Source: Mytilus edulis (lineage: Eukaryota > Mollusca > Bivalvia > Mytilida > Mytilidae). Taken from it: a DNA stretch of 64,000 bases. Shown in pieces: positions 22,246-31,249 of the stretch. A program made the position numbers and the translations under genes. Location of the stretch: positions 16,789,750-16,853,749 of the forward strand of contig NC_092356.1 of NCBI RefSeq assembly GCF_963676685.1, written 5' to 3'. The stretch's first letter is position 1. Every line of letters begins with the position of its first letter. The notes beneath the pieces were generated by a model that was not told the origin of the DNA, searched no databases, and saw only the letters and a list, made by a program, of their open reading frames with translations.

Positions 22246-24870
22246 ATGCGGCCGGTACCATGCACTATTCTAGCAATAGTGCTTTTCGCTGCACTAAGTG
22301 CAGCCCAGATGGGTGAATTTCAAGGTGAGTTGTGTTTTACCATTTTCTAATCTGTAAACTGAAGCTTGTTCGTATTCTAAAAACGTTAAACATCTGGTAA
22401 ACATTTACACTCAGAAGAGAATAATAATGCCGATGTTTATTTGATTAATCCAGATACTTTTTGCCAATTGTATTTTTTTCTTTTATATACTACACCTAAT
22501 CTTTTTATTGTGAATTAGGAAATAAGTTTTTTTTTTTTATTAAATGTGAATTTTCTTGTAAAAGTAACCATTAACGAAATAGTATAACATCCTGTGTGGT
22601 AATGCAAAAAAAAAAAAAAAAAAGGAGAAGAAAAATACAAACTCGGAATTTTGCTTTGTTTTAAAGGTAAAATATAGATATGCAATTTTCATTCAAAAAT
22701 AAGCAGACGAGACTCGATACAATTTTGAAAAAATGTTCCGAAGTTGTACCTTATTGAGGGTAATATCTTCAGCATCATATTTTGTAATTTAACGTGATTT
22801 AAAAAAAACCAGATGAAAGTAGAGAGTTTTGACCAATTAAGTTGCTTCTATTGGATCTATAGACAGTTGAACAAAAATTATTCGGACACTCTGCGTTTAG
22901 AACCACACGCAGATCCTTCATAAATACATATGTGTATGAAATTTGCCTTCATCTTCTTATTTTATATTCATCGGAATATTTCAGATTTCATTTTCAGGAT
23001 TTTCAAATTTATGTGACATAAAATAAAAAGGAAGAGATTATCAGGACAAGATTTTCTTAAATTAACATTCCGTCTCCGTAAATTACGTTGCCCATGATTT
23101 TTGGAAGGGGGTGATGCGATATGCAATAAAACGGAAGAACTAGCGACGAGCATAACGATCCCTTTTTTTTGACAATGATATATTTTCCAATAAAAGGGGA
23201 CGTACGCGCTCCACGCCCCTTAATATGTCGAAATGATAAGAGTCTTTTATGAAGAGTTGTCTCATTGGCACTCATACCACATCCTCCGTCTATATCTACT
23301 TAATATCGTCTTGATTCGTACTGACTATAAGAATGCGGCCAAGTTAACGTGACGTTAAACTCCAAACAATCAAGCAATCATTTTGTCATTGACCCTTAAT
23401 AAAGACATTTCAACGGTTAAGACATCCGGTCTCTTTTTTTCTAGTGTAGTCATGAGCTTTTATTATTTCAATCTTTTAGTTTTGTCGTATCCTTTCTAAA
23501 TTTGGTAGCTGCACTGTTGGTAATGTCTTTATTTTTGTATTTTATTCTTTTCACCAACCCGAAATATTTATTTTGATATATAATATTTATGCATTACTTT
23601 TTTTTACCTTCAAGTCTTTTTTTTATATATATATATCTTCTATAAATGACCATATGTTTTGGCCCCTGGGCACTAATAAATGTAAAGTTCATTCTACCGT
23701 CTTTGACAGTTTTATGCTGTAATGTTCGATGTGATGTGTATTTACAGTGACGATATTGCAATTAAAAAGTAAAATAATATAGTCATCTACGAAGCCCATA
23801 GAATTTCTTAGATATTTTGACAGGAATAGCAAAATCGAAAAAAGAAAAACGATCGTTCCTTTTCTTTCTTATAAAATATTCGAAACTTAAACGAAATTGT
23901 ATATCGACAGTAAATATATAGTTGATGTCTGAAATTATTAAAATGGAGGTGGGATATAGGGAGTTAAAATTGGGGAGGGGTATAGAGGTGTTAAAAGGTG
24001 GATCAAGTTGGATATAGCGGGTTAACAAAGTGCATGGAAAATGGAAGATATAATTTAAAGCGGGATTCGGGATACGGAGCACTCTACTGTCATCTCCACA
24101 ATTATTCTTTTTCATGTGCCAAATTTTATACAGCAACACGCACACCTCCTGTTGTCGCTATTTTCTTAAAATAGTAACACAGTAATATTTCATTCAATTT
24201 CGATTTCATTTCACAACTTTTTCCTTAAAATCTTGGACTCATTTACGATAGAAATTATTTTTATATTGATATAAACCTTTTGATAACTTTAATAATTGTA
24301 GTCATTTTAAGCTGGAATATTGAAAAACAATAGAAGACATGTTCGGTCACTATACATTATACTATACTCAAATGTCCCCGACTTTTATCCCGAACGGCCT
24401 CTAAAACTGGACCTACCTCTTGTATTGTATTTAATGTTGATTTGTTCTCATCCTGAACATGCATTAAATATCCTAACTGGACTTTTATGAACCATCATTC
24501 GATCATCAATCAATCACTTCCTCATACATTTTGTACTTTATTTGTAGACATGATGAGAGGATGCGTTGCCGAACGTGGGTTCTGCATTGATGTAAATAGA
24601 GTAGCAGCTCAGGGTACTCCCCCGGGAGAAGCCGCCGAGGCAGCCGAGGCAGGAGCCGGTGCGGCACCAACACAACCTCCCCCACCTGCACCACGTGGTA
24701 GAAGACGTGGCCGTGGGCCTAACCCTCTAGGGAGAGCACATCAACCAAGACAACCACCACAACTGGACTTTTTTGGACAAATGAACATACTGAATACCCA
24801 CTGTGCAAGCTATGACTTCGAACCAGCATGCATGAGTACGGGTGGCTATTGTTGTTACCCACACCCGTAA
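22246..24870 (+). CDS. Secreted 133-aa peptide, six mature cysteines ending in CC
   Basis: Two exons, 22246-22324 and 24548-24870, join in phase 1 across CAAG|GTGAGT and TTTGTAG|AC. The start gives an N-terminal signal peptide (MRPVPCTILAIVLFAALSAA). The mature part has cysteines at 32, 39, 112, 121, 128 and 129: C-x6-C-x72-C-x8-C-x6-CC. The C-x6-C (CVAERGFC) and the terminal G-x-CC resemble big-defensin and beta-defensin domains, but those have only 3-5 residues between the second and third cysteines. Here 72 residues intervene: an Ala/Glu/Gly part, PPPP, then APRGRRRGRGPNP, which could be a basic processing site. I do not recognise the family; an antimicrobial role is only a hypothesis. The 2.2-kb intron could hide a further symmetric phase-1 exon. 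It has a mussel-repeat fragment at 23226-23276. Confidence 0.75.
23226..23276 (-). repeat. Common mussel interspersed repeat, fragment
   Basis: GAGTTGTCTCATTGGCACTC and ATACCACATC are the reverse complement of the start of the abundant repeat. It lies in the intron of the secreted-peptide gene. A SINE-like GACGTTAAACTCCAAACAAT tail follows at about 23352. Confidence 0.65.
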
Positions 24871-24884
24871 ACGATTCTGTAAGT

Positions 24885-24890
24885 AATAAA
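24885..24890 (+). terminator. Poly(A) signal of the secreted-peptide gene
   Basis: AATAAA lies 15 bases past the TAA stop. The mussel repeat begins about a dozen bases further on, so the 3' untranslated region is very short or runs into the repeat. Confidence 0.6.
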
Positions 24891-24901
24891 TTACTATAAA
24901 A

Positions 24902-25016
24902 ATAAGAAGATGTGGTATAGTTGCCAATGAGACAACTCTCCAGCCATAACCAAATGACTTAAACCCTAATAACTATAGGTCAGCGTACGGCCTTCAACAA
25001 TGAGCAATACTACTAG
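24902..25016 (+). repeat. Common mussel interspersed repeat
   Basis: AAGAAGATGTGGTATAGTTG, GAGACAACTCTCCAGCC, ACTATAGGTCAGCGTACGG and CCTTCAACAATGAGCAATAC match the abundant repeat closely. It is truncated at about 115 bp. Confidence 0.85.
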
Positions 25017-26125
25017 TATACATGCTAATAAATTCTTTCTGTGAGTAATCTACTACTAAAAAAACTTGACCATTTTCTGCTTTACAAATTAAGTTAATGA
25101 GATTGATTAAGTAGTCCTAGGTAGGATGTCAATGCTAAGGAAAATATTTGTTTCTTAATATATAATATATTGTTAGTTTGTAGACAAATTTAAAGCATAC
25201 AATTAACCTTCAATGCAGAAACGATTTCATGAAAACGTTAATTTAGAATACTTTTATGATTATTATTTTCTTTGTGGTAAACCAGGGACTTTCTATACTA
25301 AGATACTAGAAAAATAATTTATGAGTACTATTATAACCGCTTTTTTTCCTTGAAGTCAGGTCTGAGACCTTCACACGGAATATTTCACAGCATGCAGCTT
25401 CTTAATATTAAACTTGACAGACAACACGCTAACATTTTGTATGAAATTTTCAAACGAACACAAAAGAAAACCAACAAAAAAAAAAAAAAAAAAAACCGCT
25501 GTGATACCAAGCCCACCAAAGAAAAAATCAATTCAACATCAATGTTTAGGTCTTTTATCGAATATTGGATTAACAAAGTCGGTGATTGAATCATTGTCTC
25601 AAAATTAACGTGAATTAACACGGATACAACTAGTGATATTCATCTTCTATAGCAAATGATGATATTCATTGTACCTATTTCTATTACAGGATTATTAGAC
25701 AACAAACAGCCATAACTTATTAGCAGCAACTAAAATGTATTTGTATTGGTACAGGGGATTATCATCATGTATTGTATTATTATCACCAACTTTTGTTTTT
25801 TATAAATAAAATATGAAAAACGTCCGTGGTCAATTTTCATTGTAACGATATTTGAAAAACATCTGAATATGCTCAACATGCGAAAAAATCATTGTAATTT
25901 TATCTACCGGCAATTATCATGGTTTTTTTTATACGGACTGAGCCCTAATGTCCAACTGCCCACGTCAGGTTTCCTAACGAACCACATTACTACTATCATA
26001 TAGAATACACGTATCCATGTATCTACTGACAATTGGATATACGGTGGAGGACCCAACGATGGAAATATGAATTAAAGAGATGTTTAATGTATTTCAATGA
26101 AGTGTCGTCCAATGTCAAACTGATG
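25017..26125. other. Non-coding AT-rich stretch
   Basis: No gene seen. The short open frames around a long A-run at 25477-25495 are low-complexity artefacts. Confidence 0.5.
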
Positions 26126-26172
26126 GCCCAAGGATTTGTATAGTAAGACTAAACAAATCCTTGGATGGCCTA
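26126..26172. repeat. Miniature palindrome CAAGGATTTGT type
   Basis: CCAAGGATTTGT and ACAAATCCTTGG face each other around a short spacer containing ATAGTAAGACTAA. A near-perfect relative with a shorter spacer lies at 32567-32591. Confidence 0.6.
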
Positions 26173-26418
26173 ATTTCTCTTTTTTACCCAATTTTGCAGT
26201 TAGTTTGCAATCTGATTGATGTTCATCCATCACATGAAATCGATGTACCCTGCAATGTTAAAGTTTCATGAGTACACTTGGGGCAAAAGGTTTTAAAAGA
26301 CAAACACACACAACATTTTGGAGAAACCTCGCCCTTCCCCAGTTTCTAACACTCACACACTAACAAAGCTGATATTTTTACTAGTATGTATTTAATGGTA
26401 ATTAATTTTAAGTGTTAT

Positions 26419-26535
26419 AAAAAAGATGTGGTAAGATTGCCAATGAGACAACTAACTCTCCACCAGTGACCAAATGATACAGAAATTAACAACTATAGGT
26501 TATCGTACCGCCTTCAACAATGAGCAGTTCCCATG
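26419..26535 (+). repeat. Common mussel interspersed repeat, plus copy
   Basis: AAAAGATGTGGTAAGATTGC, GACAACTAACTCTCCACCAG, ACAACTATAGGTTATCGTAC and CCTTCAACAATGAGCAGTTC. It lies head to tail-end with the longer inverted copy at 26560-26928. Confidence 0.85.
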
Positions 26536-26559
26536 GCGTTTTTTAACTGATTTGTATAG

Positions 26560-26928
26560 TTTGTTCTTATGTTGTACTGTTACACTGGCACCACTGTCCC
26601 AGGTTAGGGGAGGGTTGGGATCCCGCTAACATGTTTAACCCCGCCATATTCAGTATATATGTGCCTGTCCCAAGTCAGGAGTCTGAAATTTAGTGGTTGT
26701 CGTTTGTTTATGTGTTACATATTTGTTTTTCGTTAATTTTTTGTTCATGAATTCGACCGTTAGTTTTCACGTTTAAATTGTTTTACATTTGTCATTCGGG
26801 GCCCTTTATAGCTGACTATGTGGAATGGGCTTTGTTCATTGTTGAAGGCCGTACGGGGACCTATAGTTGTTTATTTCTGTATCATTTGGCCTCTTGTGAA
26901 CAGTTATCTCATTGGCAATCCTACCACA
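26560..26928 (-). repeat. Common mussel interspersed repeat, long minus copy
   Basis: Read on the minus strand it begins CATGTGGTAGGATTGCCAAT and continues through ACTATAGGTCCCCGTACGG, GGGCCCCGAATGAC and AAACAAACGACAACC to CAGGCACATATATACTG and CCTCCCCTAACCTGG. At about 370 bp it is one of the longest copies here. The open frame at 26778-27047 is a translation of this repeat, not a gene. Confidence 0.85.
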
Positions 26929-27679
26929 TGATTATTGGCTTTAAACTAGCTTTCTGTAACTGCGAGTATTTTCAGATCTGTATACTTAAAATGGGCAAAA
27001 AATATAACTTCGGAAAGGATTCTTACAATGTAAATAATGAGAGATAGGACTCAAGACAGAAGTTGAGCCGTTGGTAAAGCTAGTTTGGTCGCTTTTTTTA
27101 AACATCATTATATGTATATATAAGGTTCAACACAGATTAGATATGTGAAAACGTTGCTGATTATATCATTTATAAGTACTAAAGCGGCTGATAGAGAGTC
27201 TGATAAATGTTAATTAGTTTTTATAAAGGTGCAATTAAAACCAGTCATAAATGTATTTCAAATATTTGATGATCTAGTAATGCTTGTGATAGGGTACTAT
27301 AGCTGTTTATTATACATGTTTGGCTTGCAGGATAAACGATCTTTTTAAGCCGAAGGTCATTGGCGATGAGTCATGTACAGTAAATTTTATTTGAATTTCC
27401 AGGGTTTCAAAATAGTGTTGTTCTGAGATCAGAGAACTGTATTTTCTAGGAGATGACTGTGGCTTTTAATTTTAGAATTACAAAAGTCAAGGACCTTTAT
27501 TGTACCATTCTTTACACTGATGTTTGATTATACACAATCATTGATTTCTTTTTGGAGAACCTTTCACTTAAAATTTCAAATGGATTTGTCATAATATAAA
27601 GCAAATTTGAACACCTATAGCTGATTTCGATATAGCACTATAGCCTAGCCGCAAAAACAAACACGTATACGTACTGAGG

Positions 27680-27710
27680 ACCAGAGACATATAATATATA
27701 TGTCTCTGGT
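27680..27710. repeat. 31-bp palindrome ACCAGAGACATAT
   Basis: ACCAGAGACATAT and ATATGTCTCTGGT are perfect 13-base arms around a 5-base AATAT centre. Confidence 0.7.
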
Positions 27711-27857
27711 AGGACTAAAGAAATAATCTTTCAATGGTAAAAGGATTTTTACAGCAAATTACCAAATCCTCAAGTATGCAGAACTTTTCAAGATATGTGT
27801 TTTAAAAAAATAAAGCTACACACACAGTAACAGTAGTTTTTTTTATTATTATTATCA

Positions 27858-28270
27858 TTGTCATTTTGCTTAGTAGTTTCTTTTGTCACCTTTTCCCCGA
27901 CATCGGACTCGGGTTTCAGTTTAACTGATTTTTATTGTATTGCTTATTTTTCCTTTAAATTCTTCATTGGTTATATAGGTAGAGGTATTAGGGGTCGAGA
28001 TTTTACAAAACTATTTAACCCGCCGCATTTTTGCGCCTGTCCCATGCCTCCAGGATCCCCTGTCCTTTGTTAGTCTTGCATGTTTTTAATTTTTTTTTAG
28101 TTCATTTATATGTTTTGGAGTTTAGTATGACGTCCATTTTCACTGAACTATAGTACATATTTTTTATTTAAGGGTCAGGAGGTGAGGTCCACCTCCGGTG
28201 CGGTATTTCAAGTATCATGATAGTTGAAACCTATTGGTGGCATTCGGCTGACCTGTTATCTGATTCCCAT
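27858..28270 (-). repeat. Mussel interspersed repeat, 3' half type
   Basis: TTTGCGCCTGTCCCATGCCT, TTTAACCCGCCGCATTTTTG and GAGGTCCACCTCCGGTGCGG correspond to the distal part of mussel repeats (compare 32760-33060 and 54525-54660 in this window). It abuts the 2.4-kb foldback. The open frame at 27858-28073 is a repeat translation. Confidence 0.6.
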
Positions 28271-28307
28271 ACTGATTTTACATAAAATTATCATGCCACA
28301 AACAACT

Positions 28308-28313
28308 GAATAT
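28308..28313. other. Left target duplication GAATAT
   Basis: GAATAT immediately precedes the left terminal inverted repeat and is identical to 30732-30737. Confidence 0.75.
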
Positions 28314-28369
28314 TATGGAACGCCGTAGCTGCCTTATGTGTACTTGTTTTTAGATACGCTTATACTTTT

Positions 28370-28570
28370 CTATATATGCACATACTTTTTCTCTATATGC
28401 ACATAGTTTACTTTATATGCACATAGTTTACTTTATATGCACATAGTTTTTCTATATATGCACATAGTTTTACTATATATGCACATACTTTTTCTCTATA
28501 CGCACATACTTGTTCTCTATATGCACATAGTTTACTTTATATGCACATAGTTTTTCTCTATATGCACATC
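28370..28570 (+). repeat. Minisatellite of left foldback arm
   Basis: Ten units of about 20 bp share GCACAT, with variants TATATGCACATAGTTTACTT, ..AGTTTTTC and ..ACTTTTTCTC. Confidence 0.85.
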
Positions 28571-30430
28571 TGTTACTTATTCGTTTTTAATGCGCGGAGT
28601 ATACGGTTGCACTTTGAATTAAATCGTTTTTCAATTGTGTTCATGTCTCTGGTGGTAACAATGTGTTCTTACAGATGAAATGACCCTATAAGCGCGATTG
28701 CAACCGTTCCAGTGCTCGGTTAATACCCTGTTACTTATTCACTTATAATACGTTTGTTGTACGTTGCACCTTTTAAAAAAAAATTCAATTGTGCCCATGT
28801 CTCTTGGTGTAACAATGTGTTCTTAGAGATGAAATGACCCTATTAGCGCGCATGTACCCGTTCCAGCGCTCGGTTGACACCCTGTTATCTATTCGTTACC
28901 TATTCGTTACCTATTCACTTATAATACGTTTGTTGTACGTTGCACCTTTTAGAAAAGGATTTTCAATTGTGTTCATGTCTCTGGTGGTAACAATGTGATC
29001 TTAGAGATTGAATGACCCTATTAGGGCGTATGTACCCGTTCCAGCGCTCGGTTAATACCCTGTTACCTATTTGTTACCTATTCGTTACCTATTCACTTAT
29101 AATACGTTTGTTGTACATTGCACCTTTTAGAAAAGGATTTTCAATTATGTCCATGTCTCAGGTGGTAACAATGTGTTCTTAGAGATGAAATAACCCTATT
29201 ACTGCGTATGTACCCGTTCCAGCGCTCGGTTAATACCCTGTTACCCATTCGTTACTTATTCGCTTATAATACGTTTGTAATACTTTTTATGTGTAGTGTA
29301 GTATGTTCAGACTTATTTTTGTTTGTACGTTTTGGATGATTTTGTTTAAATATTCCATGTGTAATGGCAGTGTAAACATTCAGAGTTTGAATTTATTAGA
29401 ATAGTAAATTTAACATTTAAGAGAAAGCTGTACTTGTCACAAAGCTGCCACCAAAAAATAGGGACATTGCTTTAATCTACAATTTTCTATGACAATGATA
29501 AATGTTCATTAAGAAGAGAAAATTTTTATCTTTTATTCATCATATTTGATTTTCAACCATATTTGTCAGGGTTCTCCAAGGAAAATATGTGCAAAAGCAG
29601 AAACATGTAAATACTTATATATTATATAACAGGTAACAGGTTATTTACCGAGCGCTGGAACGGGTACATGCGTGCTAATAGGGTAATTTCATCTCTAAGA
29701 ACACATTGTTACCACAAGAGACATGGACACAATTGAAAATCCTTTTCTAAAAGGTGCAACGTACAACAAACGTATTAAAAGTGAATAAGTAACATGGTAT
29801 TAACAGAGCGCTGGAACTGGTGCATGCGCGCTAATAGGGTCATTTCATCTCTTAGAAAACATTATTACCACCAGAGATATGAACTTAATTGAAAATCCTT
29901 TTCTAAAAGGTTCTACGTACAACAAACGTATTATAAGTGAATAGGTAACAGGGTATTAACCGAGCGCTGGAACGGGTACATGCGCGCTAATAGGGTAATT
30001 TCATTTTTTAAAACACATTGTTACCATCAAAGATACGGACACAATTGAAAATCCTTTTCTAAAAGGTGCAACGTACAACAAACGCATTATCAGTGAATAG
30101 GTAACGAATAGGTAACAGGTTAATTACCGAGCGCTGGAACGGGTACATGCGCGCTAATAGGGTCATTTCATCTCTAAGAACACATTGTTACTCCAAGAGA
30201 CATGGGCACAATTGAATTTTTTTTTTTAAAGGTGCAACGTACAACAAACGTATTATAAGTGAATAAGTAACAGGGTATTAACCGAGCACTGGAACGGTTG
30301 CAATCGCGCTTATAGGGTCATTTCATCTGTAAGAACACATTGTTACCACCAGAGACATGAACACAATTGAAAAACGATTTAATTCAAAGTGCAACCGTAT
30401 ACTCCGCGCATTAAAAACGAATAAGTAACA

Positions 30431-30680
30431 GATGTGCATATAGAGAAAAACTATGTGCATATAAAGTAAACTATGTGCATATAGAGAACAAGTATGTGCG
30501 TATAGAGAAAAAGTATGTGCATATATAGTAAAACTATGTGCATATATAGAAAAACTATGTGCATATATAGAAAAACTATGTGCATATAAAGTAAACTATG
30601 TGCAAATAAAGTAAACTATGTGCATATAGAGAAAAAGTATGTGCATATATAGAAAAACTATGTGCATATATTGAAAAGTA
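30431..30680 (-). repeat. Minisatellite of right foldback arm
   Basis: Twelve units, the inverse of those at 28370-28570. Variants occur in partly the same order as in the left arm but with two extra units, showing that the arms have changed copy number independently. Confidence 0.85.
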
Positions 30681-30731
30681 TTTAAGCGTATCTAAAAACA
30701 AGTACACATAAGGCAGCTACGGCGTTCCATA

Positions 30732-30737
30732 GAATAT
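30732..30737. other. Right target duplication GAATAT
   Basis: Identical to 28308-28313. Two bases further on, TATGGAATGC (30740-30749) resembles the start of the terminal repeat (TATGGAACGC). Confidence 0.75.
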
Positions 30738-31235
30738 ACTATGGAATGCATGAATCGATTGAATATCAATTGTTTATAAATGTATATCAGATTTATAAAT
30801 TGTCATGTTGAGCTATCTAAAAAAAATACTGAAAATCCTAGGTATATAGATTTAGTAAATAGTAAGTGCACATGATTGCTAAAAAACCGCAATGAAATGT
30901 GATATTGATGCCAACGTTAGTAACGATAATAATGTAATAAAAATAGATATATAGGTCGGAAATACGAAAAAAGACTTGAAAACATTGATAATCATAACAA
31001 CATACAATTCCAACCTAAAAATTGAAATTAGAATTATATATCTATAAAAATGTTAGAAAAACCACTCGACTCTTTCTCCGAAAAAGTTAAAAAGGAGGAA
31101 ACAAAATACTTGAAAACTTGACTTGTATTTCATTCATGTAGGTTACGCAATGGCAACATGTTGCAATCACGTGGGAGATAAATTTTACACATTTTGTTTC
31201 ATTCATAAAATTCCACAGGTGTCGGATTACACATA

Positions 31236-31243
31236 TGACGTCA
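31236..31243 (+). promoter_or_regulatory. Perfect CRE (TGACGTCA)
   Basis: A full palindromic CREB/ATF site lies about 160 bp upstream of a GTAAGT donor at 31402-31407, which may end a first non-coding exon of the gene coding at 40532. Role inferred. Confidence 0.35.
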
Positions 31244-31249
31244 TCCCAT

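Larger units (their letters stand above)
28314..30731. mobile_element. 2.4-kb foldback transposon with tandem-repeat arms
   Basis: The outer ends, TATGGAACGCCGTAGCTGCC at the left and its complement at the right, are near-identical for more than 50 bp. Moving inwards, each arm has the same modules in mirror order: a ~20-bp minisatellite built on TATATGCACATAG (10 units left, 12 right), a GCGCGGAGTATACGG box, then a 158-178-bp unit (left from 28573, 28731, 28908, 29086 and 29252; right five units from about 30290 back to 29651). The unit carries CCAGCGCTCGGTTAATACCC and GTTACCTATTCACTTATAATACG. The loop, about 29290-29625, is unique and has no open frame. Arms are about 975 and 1105 bp. It is a non-autonomous foldback element; the superfamily is not recognised. 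Confidence 0.9.

Noticed and set aside
23783-24145. 120-residue open frame on the minus strand
   Set aside because: It lies in the intron of the secreted-peptide gene, has no recognisable domain, and crosses G/A-rich low-complexity sequence.
28370-28570. Stand-alone minisatellite unrelated to other sequence
   Set aside because: The inverse array at 30431-30680 and the shared flanks show it is part of the foldback transposon arm.
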